DNA of 13,905 bases. Origin: Pirellulaceae bacterium. Lineage in GTDB: Bacteria; Planctomycetota; Planctomycetia; Pirellulales; Pirellulaceae. Below, one piece after another: positions 1-6,491 of the stretch. Location of the stretch: the NCBI GenBank assembly GCA_020846515.1, contig JADLDX010000286.1, positions 1 to 13,905 on the forward strand, read 5' to 3'. The notes under the pieces were generated by a model, which was not told the DNA's origin, did not search any database, and saw only the letters and a program-made list of their open reading frames with translations. A program made the position numbers and the translations under genes. Every line of letters begins with the position of its first letter. The stretch's first letter is position 1.

Positions 1-1
1 A

Positions 2-214
2 CCAGACACTGCCACGGCGACTGCTAAAGGCAAATCTGCTTGTGCTGCACGTTGCACATGGAACTCGGAAGTGGGCTTCAAGTCCTTGCACCCCGGTGGC
101 GCTCAATTCGTCTTTGGAGACGGTTCGGTTCAGTTCCTGACCCAATCCATCGACATGATCACTTACAATCGTTTAGGTGCTAAGGCTGACGGTCTAGTTC
201 CTGGAGAGTACTAA
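2..214 (+). CDS. DUF1559 (pseudopilin-like) protein, C-terminal fragment
   Basis: Only the last 70 residues are in the window; the start lies upstream. The visible part contains HPGGAQFVFGDGSVQFL, the H-x9-DG signature that closes DUF1559 proteins. That large planctomycete family has a type IV pilin-like N-terminal methylation motif and a secreted body. The N-terminal motif cannot be checked here. The reading frame runs open from the window edge to TAA at 212-214, and that stop overlaps the ATG of the next gene by one base, which suggests translational coupling. DUF1559 genes are commonly followed by small lipoproteins with a carboxypeptidase-regulatory-like fold, as here. Function is unknown; a cell-surface or envelope role is usually inferred. 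Family assignment is confident, function is not. Confidence 0.9.
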   Translation, partial: PDTATATAKGKSACAARCTWNSEVGFKSLHPGGAQFVFGDGSVQFLTQSIDMITYNRLGAKADGLVPGEY

Positions 215-666
215 TGAAGTTTGTCCGAAGTGCGTGTAACTGGTCGATCATGGCCGGCCTAGTAGTCTTGGCCGGTTGTGGTGGCAGCGACAGTCGAGTT
301 TCCGTGACTGGAACGGTCGAAATGGACGGCAAGCCTCTGCCTGAGGCAACCGTTGGATTCGTTACCGACAGCGGTTCTTCCATGTCGAGCGCGACTACGG
401 GACCAGATGGTAAGTTCTACGCGAAAGTTACCAGTGGACCCAATAAGGTGACGGTGAGCAAGTCAGATCCCGCCGCTGTGGCCGCTCAACCACTGTCGGA
501 TGAGGCGTCGCTGTCCCCAACCGATGCTGAATTGGCAACATTACGCACCAAGCCGAAGCCCAAGACCGGTGTGCCGGATCGCTTCGGCGATCCCAAAACA
601 TCGGGATTGAAGTTCGATATCAAGAGCGGTATGGAGCCGTTGAGCATCAGTATCACATCCAAGTAG
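214..666 (+). CDS. small lipoprotein with carboxypeptidase-regulatory-like domain
   Basis: A 150-residue protein with a lipoprotein signal: basic start MKFVRSA, a hydrophobic stretch, and lipobox L19-A20-G21-C22, so C22 should be lipidated and the protein anchored to a membrane. After a Gly/Ser linker, residues about 30-85 (VTGTVEMDGKPLPEATVGFV ... GPDGKFYAKV) follow the pattern of a transthyretin-like carboxypeptidase regulatory domain: G-x-V-x-x-x-G-x-P-L-x-x-A-x-V-x-F, then a D-G-x-F turn. The remaining 65 residues are polar and unrecognised. The ATG overlaps the stop of the DUF1559 gene (TAATG), so the two are very likely one operon. A terminator follows 45 bases after the stop. This pairing is typical of planctomycetes; the molecular role is not known. 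Confidence 0.88.
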   Translation: MKFVRSACNWSIMAGLVVLAGCGGSDSRVSVTGTVEMDGKPLPEATVGFVTDSGSSMSSATTGPDGKFYAKVTSGPNKVTVSKSDPAAVAAQPLSDEASLSPTDAELATLRTKPKPKTGVPDRFGDPKTSGLKFDIKSGMEPLSISITSK

Positions 667-711
667 ATACCGCTTTGATTCTACTGATTCGCGGTTAATG
701 CGAACATCTTC

Positions 712-748
712 GCCCGTCGAGCGTCCGCGCTCGGCGGGCACTTTTTTT
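712..748 (+). terminator. intrinsic terminator of the DUF1559-lipoprotein operon
   Basis: The left arm GCCCGTCGAGCG (712-723) pairs with CGCTCGGCGGGC (728-739) over 12 positions, one of them a G-T wobble, around the loop TCCG. Two bases later comes a run of seven T (742-748). This is a textbook rho-independent terminator. It also shows that a TTG at 747 is not a sensible start for the following gene. Confidence 0.88.
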
Positions 749-782
749 GTCCTTTCCTCAACTCCCTTCATATGCTTCTGCC

Positions 783-1565
783 ATGACCACGCAATCAACT
801 CCCCCCAACGACTCAACCGTTTCAACTTCCCCTGTGGTAGCTTTTCATCCCACCTTGCTGCTTGTGGCTGTGATCATAGGCAGCCTGGCTGGCGTCGCTG
901 TGGTCATGCCCTTGGACCCGGTGATAACGATGCCCAATGAATTGGGCAGCATGCCACTGGTGCCCAGCCCTGAGTACATGGCCAAGTACAACGCAGCTTA
1001 TAGCACCATGTCGATAGGCAACTCTGCTATCAACTTCAGTTTGATCGGAGCGGCCATAGGCACTGCGTGTGCATTGATAGTTGCTGCAGGTGCCAGCGCC
1101 GTGTCAAGGTTGATGATGGCCCTGTTCAGCCTGCTAGGTGGCGCCACGGGCGGTGCCCTGGCCGGTATGCTGATTGCAAACGCTTCGACGACTCAAGGCC
1201 GACTGACGGTGGCCGGCATAGCTTTAGACCCCATGCTACAAGCTGTGCTGTTCCAGACAGTGGGCTGGGGCGGCATTGGAATCGGCTTGGGGCTGGCACT
1301 AGCTCACAGCAAAAAACTGCCTTTGAGTAGTGGTTTGGTAGGTGGTTTGCTTGGCGCATTGGCAGCCGCCGTCGTGCACGCCGTCATCGGATCCATTGCA
1401 TTTCCAAGTTCAGGTTTGGTGGACTTACTCCCACCCAATACGCTCGAACGCCTGCTGTGGGCAACCTATTGCGGTGCCGCTCTGGGCACGGGATTGCTAT
1501 GGATGTTCCGACGGGCTGCGGCAGCCAGTCGACAGCCGTCACCCAGCCCTAGCGAAGCCGTTTAG
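783..1565 (+). CDS. six-helix integral membrane protein, Gly/Ala-rich, unknown
   Basis: A 260-residue protein with about six hydrophobic segments, roughly residues 24-43, 83-105, 110-133, 152-174, 182-206 and 224-242. Several carry small-residue motifs (GGATGGALAG, GWGGIGIGLGLALA, GLVGGLLGALAAA), consistent with tightly packed helices. A loop at about 44-80 is Pro/Met/Tyr-rich. The tail is basic then Ser/Pro-rich. I chose ATG 783 because an in-frame TTG at 747 sits inside the T-run of the preceding terminator. No strong Shine-Dalgarno is visible. I do not recognise the family; no catalytic or transport signature stands out. The glycine zippers are reminiscent of small channel or glycine-zipper membrane proteins, but that is only a resemblance. 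It is probably transcribed alone, after the terminator. Confidence 0.8.
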   Translation: MTTQSTPPNDSTVSTSPVVAFHPTLLLVAVIIGSLAGVAVVMPLDPVITMPNELGSMPLVPSPEYMAKYNAAYSTMSIGNSAINFSLIGAAIGTACALIVAAGASAVSRLMMALFSLLGGATGGALAGMLIANASTTQGRLTVAGIALDPMLQAVLFQTVGWGGIGIGLGLALAHSKKLPLSSGLVGGLLGALAAAVVHAVIGSIAFPSSGLVDLLPPNTLERLLWATYCGAALGTGLLWMFRRAAAASRQPSPSPSEAV

Positions 1566-1956
1566 GTACAATCCACTGGTCGCGTCTGTGCCTCGGCGGC
1601 GCGGCCAAGCTTGAGCTGGCGGAGGCTGGTAGTCACGCCTGAACTCTGGCCAGCTCTCGATTTGCCTGGCCAAGCTGTCGTAGTGGAGAACACTAAGCGA
1701 TCTGGATACGACAGCTCGTTCCTGCTACCGTGCTCGCGTCGGAAATTCCGCTACCAACGTCCCGAATGATGGCATTGACGACTAAGAAATGCAAAAAGCT
1801 TGGGCAAGCCTGTGGCATTGGTCGATGCTACTGACTGTCGCAAGTACGCGTACGCCTGCTGAGCAAAGATGGTTCTGGTAAGCAAGGGCGTGAATTAGTG
1901 CTAGCGAAATTCAGCAGGATAGAAATTACTCGCGGCACCCAGGGAGGGGCCTTACG
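1566..1956 (+). other. 390-base gap without a convincing gene
   Basis: No frame here gives a credible protein on either strand. The stretch holds a perfect 10-bp inverted repeat (1673-1716, listed separately), a 10-bp palindrome GTACGCGTAC (1844-1853) and, just before the next gene, a good Shine-Dalgarno AGGGAGGGG (1941-1949). It presumably contains the promoter of the DUF1571 gene, but I could not pick convincing -35 and -10 boxes. No T-run terminator is seen after the membrane-protein gene. Confidence 0.5.
1673..1716. repeat. perfect 10-bp inverted repeat with 24-base loop
   Basis: AGCTGTCGTA (1673-1682) and TACGACAGCT (1707-1716) are exact reverse complements separated by 24 bases. There is no T-run on either side, so it is not an ordinary terminator. 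It could be a stem of a structured RNA or a two-site operator. Such a perfect match over 10 bp within 44 bases is unlikely but not impossible by chance. Confidence 0.45.
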
Positions 1957-2838
1957 ATGAACAAAGTGGACCGACGTCGCTTCGTTAGCACTGCCGCCGC
2001 TCTGACCAGTGGGGCAATTCTTTTTGGCCGTCCAGCCGTGGCTCAACAGCCGGGCACGACAGAGCCAGTGTTTCGCATTTCGAAAAATGATGTAGGCCGC
2101 GCTGATGCGACTGCTGCTCATCCACTGGATCCAGCGTTACAGATTGCCCGCGATAGCTTGAAGCACATTCGCGAGAACATCGTCGATTACACAGCCATCA
2201 TGATCAAGCGGGAACGCATTGGCAACACGCTTGGCGAATATGAGTATATGGCTGCGAAGGTCCGCAATCGCAAGATGGTCGATGGCCAAGTTCGTGTACC
2301 CTTCAGCGTTTACCTGGCCTTCTTGAGCCCAGCAGCGGTTAAAGGTCGCGAAGTGGTCTACGTTGAAAACAAAAACAATGGCAACATCGTAGCCCATGAA
2401 GGTGGCATGCGTGGGCGGTTCCTGCCGACCATGGAGCTTGACCCAACCGGGATGCTAGCAATGAAGGGCCAGCGGTACCCGATCTATGATTTGGGGATCG
2501 AGAACCTGGTGTTGAAATTGATCGAGAAGGGCGAGCGTGATCGACGTCAAGATGAGTGCGACGTCGAGTTTCGTCGCGGTGCGAAAGTAGGTGGCCGTCA
2601 ATGCACGATGCTGACCGTTACGCATCCAGTTTCGCGTCCCTATTTTGATTTTCATGTCGCGGAAATCTTTATCGATGATGAATTGCAAGTACCTGTGCGA
2701 TACGCGGCCTACACGTGGCCGACGGTCGCCGGTGGTGAGCGTGAACTGCTGGAAGAATACACCTATCAAAAGGTGCAAATCAATGTTGGACTTACCGACG
2801 CGGACTTTGATCGCTCCAACAAGAAGTACAACTTCTAA
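1957..2838 (+). CDS. Tat-exported DUF1571 domain protein
   Basis: A 293-residue protein. The N-terminus carries a twin-arginine motif (DRRRFV, residues 5-10), a hydrophobic stretch and an AVA cleavage site near residue 29, so it should be exported folded through Tat. The body from about residue 60 matches what I know of DUF1571: a helical start (SLKHIRENIVDYTAIMIKRE), then alternating strands with VPFSVYLAFLSP, GREVVYVE, the short GGMRGRFLPTMELDP segment, and a late EEYTYQKVQINVGLTDADFD. DUF1571 proteins resemble outer-membrane lipoprotein-sorting/LolA-like half-barrels in outline, but their function is unproven. The start is supported by a purine-rich Shine-Dalgarno AGGGAGGGG at 1941-1949, eight bases before the ATG. 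It is a single gene, followed directly by repeat cluster A. Confidence 0.85.
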   Translation: MNKVDRRRFVSTAAALTSGAILFGRPAVAQQPGTTEPVFRISKNDVGRADATAAHPLDPALQIARDSLKHIRENIVDYTAIMIKRERIGNTLGEYEYMAAKVRNRKMVDGQVRVPFSVYLAFLSPAAVKGREVVYVENKNNGNIVAHEGGMRGRFLPTMELDPTGMLAMKGQRYPIYDLGIENLVLKLIEKGERDRRQDECDVEFRRGAKVGGRQCTMLTVTHPVSRPYFDFHVAEIFIDDELQVPVRYAAYTWPTVAGGERELLEEYTYQKVQINVGLTDADFDRSNKKYNF

Positions 2839-2843
2839 CACGA

Positions 2844-3071
2844 GCGGCTGATCAGCCGGAACGCGCTAGCGTCCGGTTTAGCTTGAAGGCGTCGATCTTA
2901 ACGTGGGCCGAAAACCGCGGGCTAGCGCCCTGCGGCTGATGCCGGACTCTCTAGCCGAAAACCGTGGGCTAGCGCCCTACGGCTGATCAGCGGGAATGCG
3001 TCGGCCGAAAACCGTGGGCTAGCGACCCGCGGCTGATTAGCCGCAAGCGTGCTAGCCGAAAACCGCCGGTC
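2844..3071. repeat. repeat cluster A: hairpin-forming dispersed repeats
   Basis: A mosaic of two modules. The first runs from 2844 to 2882: the palindrome CGGCTGATCAGCCG, then a hairpin CCGG(A)ACGC-GCTA-GCGTCCGG, then TTTAGC. The second is a 34-base unit starting GCCGAAAACCG and ending CGGCTGAT, present at 2907-2940, 2954-2987 and 3004-3037, with a truncated fourth start at 3055. Unit starts are 47, 50 and 51 bases apart. Each full unit can fold as CCGY-GGGC-TAGC-GCCC-(T)-RCGG or a variant. The same modules recur 6.7 kb away at 9600-9727, in a different order. This is a dispersed non-coding repeat family lying between genes. It fills most of the 367-base gap between the DUF1571 gene and the next gene. 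Confidence 0.85.
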
Positions 3072-3205
3072 ACTCGACCAACTATCGGCCTGACCCTACC
3101 AACGGTTGGGAATTCTGCCTAATGCTCTAGCAATCGCCGATACGAAATACTATCTAGTAAGATCGTTTCGCAGCTCACAGGCCGGATACACGGAGGTAAC
3201 GGGCG

Positions 3206-3511
3206 ATGATGGAGATCGAAGCTAGCGTAGAGCATCAACTGGGCGACGATGCGGCACTCAATCGGCTGCATCAAATGGTTGACTCGCTTCAAGACCGGTA
3301 TCGCGACCAGGTCCATTGTGTTGAGAGCCGATGGAATGGCAACGAACTGGACATCAGTTTTGCGGCATACGGTTTTCACATTAACTGGCACGCCACCGTG
3401 TTTTCTGACCGTATCGCTTTGATCGGTCGTATTCCACCGGCCGCGCGGGCATACCGCGGCAAGATCGAGCAGGCCATTGTGGCGCGGGTCGAGCAAGTCT
3501 TTCAAGAGTAG
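3206..3511 (+). CDS. polyhydroxyalkanoic acid system-like small protein
   Basis: A 101-residue protein resembling the PHA granule-associated family (Pfam PHA_gran_rgn). It starts with a strand and the VEHQLGDDAALNRLHQMVDS segment, where family members have an H-x-L-G-x-x-x-A pattern and a first helix. It then has the SRWNGNELDISFAAYGFHINWHATVFSDRIAL strand region and a C-terminal helix AYRGKIEQAIVARVEQVFQE. Family members are thought to be involved with polyester granules, but no phaC, phaA, phaB or phasin lies nearby, so the name may not describe its job here. The Shine-Dalgarno GGAGGT (3192-3197) supports ATG 3206; a second ATG directly follows at 3209. It is a single-gene unit with its own terminator at 3594-3643. 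Confidence 0.72.
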   Translation: MMEIEASVEHQLGDDAALNRLHQMVDSLQDRYRDQVHCVESRWNGNELDISFAAYGFHINWHATVFSDRIALIGRIPPAARAYRGKIEQAIVARVEQVFQE

Positions 3512-3593
3512 TTGATGGCTGCGGTTGGTTTGGCGCGGGCGCGTTGGCCAAGTGCGGATTGTATGGCTTAGGTGGATTGTGCGCCATGGCTCG

Positions 3594-3643
3594 CTTGGCT
3601 GTGTTGTGCTTCGCTTCAATCTAACGCACAGCCAAGAATTTTT
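3594..3643 (+). terminator. intrinsic terminator after the PHA-system-like gene
   Basis: CTTGGCTGTG (3594-3603) pairs perfectly with CACAGCCAAG (3627-3636) over 10 bp with a 23-base loop, followed by AATTTTT (T-run 3639-3643). It lies 83 bases after the stop and separates this gene from the acyltransferase. Confidence 0.72.
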
Positions 3644-3720
3644 CGGATTCGACAAGCTACATCAAGGTGTACGCCTGCGCCCACAGGCGGTGTTGTTGCC
3701 ACACACCGGATGTCAGACTG

Positions 3721-4872
3721 ATGATGCACCAAGCGTTGCCCGAATGCGCACTAGCTTTACCTAGCTGCGTCTCTGCGCGGCTGGATGTCGTAGATGACTT
3801 AGCATCACTCCGACAACTAACAGGCGACTGGGAACAACTTGACTGTCCTTCGCCCATGCAAGGTCCTACTTGGATGCTGGCATGGTGGGAGGCTTTCAAG
3901 TCGACGCAAGACAGCTTGAGCGTTTTGGTGGTTCGCGACGAAGCTGGCAAGCTGATTGGATTGGTACCATGGTACCGCCACCGCGGATTTGCATCGGGAA
4001 CGACTCTTCGATTTTTGGGCGATGGGCGAACCTGCAGTGACTTTCAGTCGTTGCTGTGTCGGCCCGGCTATCAATCTCAGGTGATCAGCTGTGTCATCAA
4101 ATGGCTGACATCGAACCGTGAGTCGCGTTGGGACTTACTGGACTTGGAAGGTATCTCGGGTAGTGATCCCGTGATGAATGCCTTTATCGAAGCGATGAAA
4201 GCCAAAGGGCACATGACTCATGTGCGTCCCACCGAACACACGTGGCGCATTACGGCCCATGGTTCTTGGTCAAAGTGGTGCGAGACTTTTTCGAAAACAC
4301 AGCGTGGACAATTGAGGAATTTCCTCAATCGATTCGAAAAAGGGGGCCTGACCTTTCGCGTGGCTTCCCAGCAAGAGGCTGATGTGGATCGCTTCATTGA
4401 CGAAGCCGTTCGCCTGCATCAACTTCGATGGCATTCAGCTGGCAGATCTGGTTGTTTTGCAACTCAGGCCATGCAATCGTTTTTTCGGTCGACGATGCGC
4501 GCGATGATCGGCGAAGGCTCAGCTGATATCGGTTTGGTTGAGCGTGATGGCCGCGCGATCGCGGCCAACGTTTGGCTGATCCGCGATGGCGTCGCTTTTG
4601 GATACCAATGCGGTCGCGATCCGGAAGAAGAAAAGATTCGTATTGGGCGCATCGCGCATGCTGTGGTGCTGCGTTGGTTGGCCGAAAACGACTTTCGCGG
4701 ATACGACTTTCTGCGTGGCGATGAAGAGTACAAGCGTCAAATGCGAGCCGTACCCACAGCTTGCCAGCGCCTGCGAGTTGTAGCCAGGGCCACTTTACCG
4801 GAGTGGCGGCACGCCATCTGGACCAAATGTCGCGATATCAAGCGTTGGCTGGCTGGCCACGCGTGCCATTGA
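3721..4872 (+). CDS. GNAT-family acyltransferase, CelD/BcsL type (Acetyltransf_6)
   Basis: A 383-residue protein of the two-lobed GNAT class linked with cellulose and exopolysaccharide synthesis (CelD/BcsL) and related to FemAB-like transferases. The N-lobe has GPTWMLAWWEAF (48-59) and LVVRDEAGKLIGLVPWYRHR (69-88), the usual strand-turn-strand before the first helix pair. The C-lobe carries RLHQLRWHSAGRSGCF (231-246), FFRSTMRAM, the GLVERDGRAIAANVW strands (271-285), FGYQCGRDPEEEKIRIGRI (293-311) and YDFLRGDEEYKRQM (328-341). The last two are the most conserved family blocks. An acyl-CoA or similar donor is expected; the acceptor is unknown. There are two candidate starts: GTG 3667 would add 18 Cys/His/Arg-rich residues with no conserved look, so I prefer the ATG-ATG at 3721/3724. 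No strong Shine-Dalgarno is seen for either. No other polysaccharide gene is adjacent. Confidence 0.82.
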   Translation: MMHQALPECALALPSCVSARLDVVDDLASLRQLTGDWEQLDCPSPMQGPTWMLAWWEAFKSTQDSLSVLVVRDEAGKLIGLVPWYRHRGFASGTTLRFLGDGRTCSDFQSLLCRPGYQSQVISCVIKWLTSNRESRWDLLDLEGISGSDPVMNAFIEAMKAKGHMTHVRPTEHTWRITAHGSWSKWCETFSKTQRGQLRNFLNRFEKGGLTFRVASQQEADVDRFIDEAVRLHQLRWHSAGRSGCFATQAMQSFFRSTMRAMIGEGSADIGLVERDGRAIAANVWLIRDGVAFGYQCGRDPEEEKIRIGRIAHAVVLRWLAENDFRGYDFLRGDEEYKRQMRAVPTACQRLRVVARATLPEWRHAIWTKCRDIKRWLAGHACH

Positions 4873-4891
4873 AAAAAGAGCGAACCGGCTC
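4872..4891 (-). terminator. weak terminator candidate for the minus-strand gene
   Basis: Read on the minus strand, GAGC-CGGTTC-GCTC is followed at once by six T. The stem is only four pairs, so strength is doubtful. The T-run overlaps the stop codon of the convergent acyltransferase gene. Confidence 0.3.
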
Positions 4892-4912
4892 GAGATCGCC
4901 ACCGCTGGGTAG

Positions 4913-5239
4913 CTACCAGCCCATGACCATATTGCTTTCGATGACCTTACGGGCCTTCTCTAAATCGCTACCCGTTTCGTGCATATAGAGTCGGATGGCA
5001 TGCACCTTGTCGCCGGATGACTTGGACAAGCATTCGCGTGCAACCCCACAGATATCCATGTGACTGGTCGTCAAGCCCAAGACGCCTTTGGAGATAACCC
5101 ACGTGTCCCTGGGACGCTTAGTCATGCGCGTCACTTGATCTCCAGGATAGGCCTGAGCGACAACCTGCCGAGCCGCTTGCTCGTCGGTGGCCCAGGTGAT
5201 GATGATATGTGAATCAGTTTCAATTTCGAATAGTGGCAT
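4913..5239 (-). CDS. small protein with L7/L12-tail-like C-terminus, unknown
   Basis: A 108-residue protein with start MPLFEIETDSHIIITWA. I chose the ATG at 5237-5239 because GGGAGGT lies a few bases upstream on the coding strand; an in-frame upstream start would add 12 residues rich in Cys. The first 50 residues look like an alpha/beta fold with short strands (FEIETDSHIIITWA, DTWVISK) and one helix (DEQAARQVVAQAY). The last 30 (DKVHAIRLYMHETGSDLEK followed by ARKVIES) resemble the helix-turn-helix of the ribosomal L7/L12 C-terminal domain or a UBA-like helix pair: charged helix, TG turn, then a K/R-x-V-I-E helix. This is resemblance only. Small proteins beginning with a similar MPxFEIETxSHI pattern are, from memory, common hypothetical proteins in planctomycetes. 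It converges on the acyltransferase gene with a 40-base gap. No function can be assigned. Confidence 0.72.
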   Translation of the reverse strand: MPLFEIETDSHIIITWATDEQAARQVVAQAYPGDQVTRMTKRPRDTWVISKGVLGLTTSHMDICGVARECLSKSSGDKVHAIRLYMHETGSDLEKARKVIESNMVMGW

Positions 5240-5461
5240 ACAGCACCTCCCGGCTTGACACGAGAAACCAACCAACTCTCCACCCGTTAATGTTAGTCGA
5301 TTCTACGAAATGCTGAAAGCTGCCCCAGGCAAGGGATGGGTCGTAGGAGGCTTTTACTCTCGGGACGCATACGACTGTATCGATTCGGCAGGGACTATGT
5401 CATCGATGGCGCGATCGCGAGCCATCTTGTCGGTCCACTGGCAGTGAGCGACAACAATCCT

Positions 5462-5499
5462 AATTTAGGCCTTCCAAATTTAGGCCTTCCAAAATTAGG
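5462..5499. repeat. 15-bp tandem repeat, two and a half copies
   Basis: AATTTAGGCCTTCCA occurs at 5462-5476 and 5477-5491 exactly, followed by a partial third copy AAATTAGG (5492-5499) with one base inserted or changed. The unit length is a multiple of three and would encode NLGLP in the doubtful frame through this gap. It is more likely a small slippage repeat in non-coding DNA. Confidence 0.7.
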
Positions 5500-5681
5500 T
5501 CAGCCAGTTCAGACCAGCCAATCTGCCGATTCCCAGGCGGATGCTCCTCTTCGCGATGAATGTGCCTTAAACCCGAATCGGACGAGTCGAAGTGCCTGGC
5601 ACTCATTTCACCCCTTGGGGCCGGCGCGCGATTATTCCGCTGAGTTGATCAATTGTTTCGTCGGTGGCAAGGCTCAAACGC

Positions 5682-5709
5682 TTGACGAGTCCAGCGGGCC
5701 AATTAGTGT
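5682..5709 (+). promoter_or_regulatory. possible promoter of the secreted-protein gene
   Basis: TTGACG (5682-5687), a 16-base spacer and TAGTGT (5704-5709). The -35 box is close to consensus, the -10 box is poor. Transcription would start about 68 bases before ATG 5784. Confidence 0.25.
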
Positions 5710-5783
5710 GAAAGTTGAACTTTGTGGCAGGGAGGGCCGGAACTTACACTTCTTCGCGTCTCTGCAACTTAAGGGTCTGCATC

Positions 5784-6263
5784 ATGTTCCACAGTCGACA
5801 TGCTTTACTGTTTGGATTGGTAACCTTGCTAGCCCCGATGGGTTCAGCCGTTTACGCTCAGGACAATGGCTTAGCTTACGCGTACCTGTTCGGATTCGGA
5901 GCGGCCAATAACAACGGGATTCGATCCTTCGTCCCGGCCCCGCCTTACTTCGCCCTACATCCACCAGTCTACTATGGCAAACGCTACACGCGTCCCTATG
6001 GCGATAGCCCATTTGCCAGCTGGCCACAATTGCGATCTCCGGCGAACTATCAGCCTACGCCAGCGCCCAACTACGCACCGGCTGTCATCTATGCAAATCC
6101 AGTCGTAGATCCAAACCATGGAAGTGCCGTTCCGGCCAGTCCGGTCGTGCGATCGATTCGCACCATCGAGCCGCTGGTTATTGACAATCCCTACTATCGC
6201 TCTACCGACGCGGCGCGACTGGTCGTCAAACCAGTGGCAGCGGACGACCAAGACTCAAACTAG
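5784..6263 (+). CDS. secreted Pro/Tyr-rich small protein
   Basis: A 159-residue protein with a clear Sec signal peptide: MFHSRHALLF, a hydrophobic core and a cleavage site after SAVYA near residue 25. The mature part is low in Lys and Cys and rich in Pro, Tyr, Ala and Asn, with PAPPYFALHPPVYYGKRYTR followed by PYGDSPFASWP as the most ordered block, then a disordered Pro/Ala stretch and a mixed C-terminus (RTIEPLVIDNPYYRSTD). From memory the PPYFALHPPVYY...SPFA pattern recurs in short secreted proteins of Rhodopirellula and relatives; no function is known. ATG 5784 is preferred over an in-frame upstream codon at 5715 because it places the signal peptide at the N-terminus. An AAGGG lies about nine bases upstream. 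A terminator follows, so it is a single-gene unit. Confidence 0.78.
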   Translation: MFHSRHALLFGLVTLLAPMGSAVYAQDNGLAYAYLFGFGAANNNGIRSFVPAPPYFALHPPVYYGKRYTRPYGDSPFASWPQLRSPANYQPTPAPNYAPAVIYANPVVDPNHGSAVPASPVVRSIRTIEPLVIDNPYYRSTDAARLVVKPVAADDQDSN

Positions 6264-6347
6264 GGTTATCGACCAGGCATTTGAATTGATTCGCTAGCCC
6301 GATGGGATCCCTGTACCATCGTGGCATGTCCTGACGAAATCTACATG

Positions 6348-6392
6348 CCGGGCAAGGTTTAAGGTCAAAGGACCTTGGACCTTGCCCGGTTT
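6348..6392 (+). terminator. nested-hairpin intrinsic terminator
   Basis: The outer stem CCGGGCAAGGT (6348-6358) pairs perfectly with ACCTTGCCCGG (6379-6389). Inside its loop, AAGGTC (6361-6366) pairs with GACCTT (6371-6376). A short T-rich tail TTTCGGTT follows. It ends the secreted-protein unit 85 bases after its stop and about 100 bases before mgtE. The T-tract is short, but the stem is very stable. Confidence 0.7.
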
Positions 6393-6443
6393 CGGTTACA
6401 GCCCCCTACGCAGTTTCGGATTCCCTCGCATAATTGAAGAGAG

Positions 6444-6458
6444 TTTTGCTCGGCAAAA
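6444..6458. promoter_or_regulatory. inverted repeat in the mgtE leader
   Basis: TTTTGC (6444-6449) and GCAAAA (6453-6458) flank TCG, 33 bases upstream of the mgtE ATG. It could be an operator or a small leader hairpin. The space between the preceding terminator and mgtE is about 100 bases, too short for the usual M-box (ykoK) magnesium riboswitch, and I see no M-box-like pattern. Confidence 0.3.
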
Positions 6459-6491
6459 TATCGTAAAGCCTTCTCGCCGTCTGGACGGGAC

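Larger units (their letters stand above)
5240..5783. other. 540-base gap, no convincing gene
   Basis: A reading frame opens at ATG 5336 and runs through this gap into the next gene in another phase. Its codon use includes four AGG arginine codons and several other uncommon choices, it has no Shine-Dalgarno or recognisable fold, and its last third is a shadow of the secreted-protein gene, so I do not call it. The gap holds a short tandem repeat (5462-5499), a CCCCTTGGGG palindrome (5621-5630), the divergent start signals of the minus-strand gene at its left edge, and a possible promoter for the secreted-protein gene (5682-5709). Confidence 0.5.

Noticed and set aside
747..782. TTG start adding 12 residues to the six-helix membrane protein
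   Set aside because: The codon lies in the T-run of the preceding terminator; ATG 783 is downstream of it.
1766..1834. 22-codon Cys/Lys-containing ORF (MMALTTKKCKKLGQACGIGR...)
   Set aside because: No Shine-Dalgarno or promoter, too short to distinguish from chance, and no supporting context.
2907..3071. Regularly spaced 34-base units that might be read as a CRISPR array
   Set aside because: Units start 47, 50 and 51 bases apart with only 13-17 bases between them; those spacers are partly made of the same repeat modules, the units recur elsewhere in another order, and no cas gene is near.
3667..3720. GTG start adding 18 residues to the acyltransferase
   Set aside because: The extra residues are Cys/His/Arg-rich and unlike the family N-terminus; ATG 3721 fits better, though this is not certain.
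5336..5911. 191-codon frame through the gap before the secreted-protein gene
   Set aside because: No Shine-Dalgarno, uncommon AGG codons, no recognisable fold, and the last third lies over the signal-peptide gene in another phase.
6393..6491. Magnesium riboswitch ahead of mgtE
   Set aside because: Only about 100 bases lie between the preceding terminator and the ATG, and no M-box-like conserved loops are visible.
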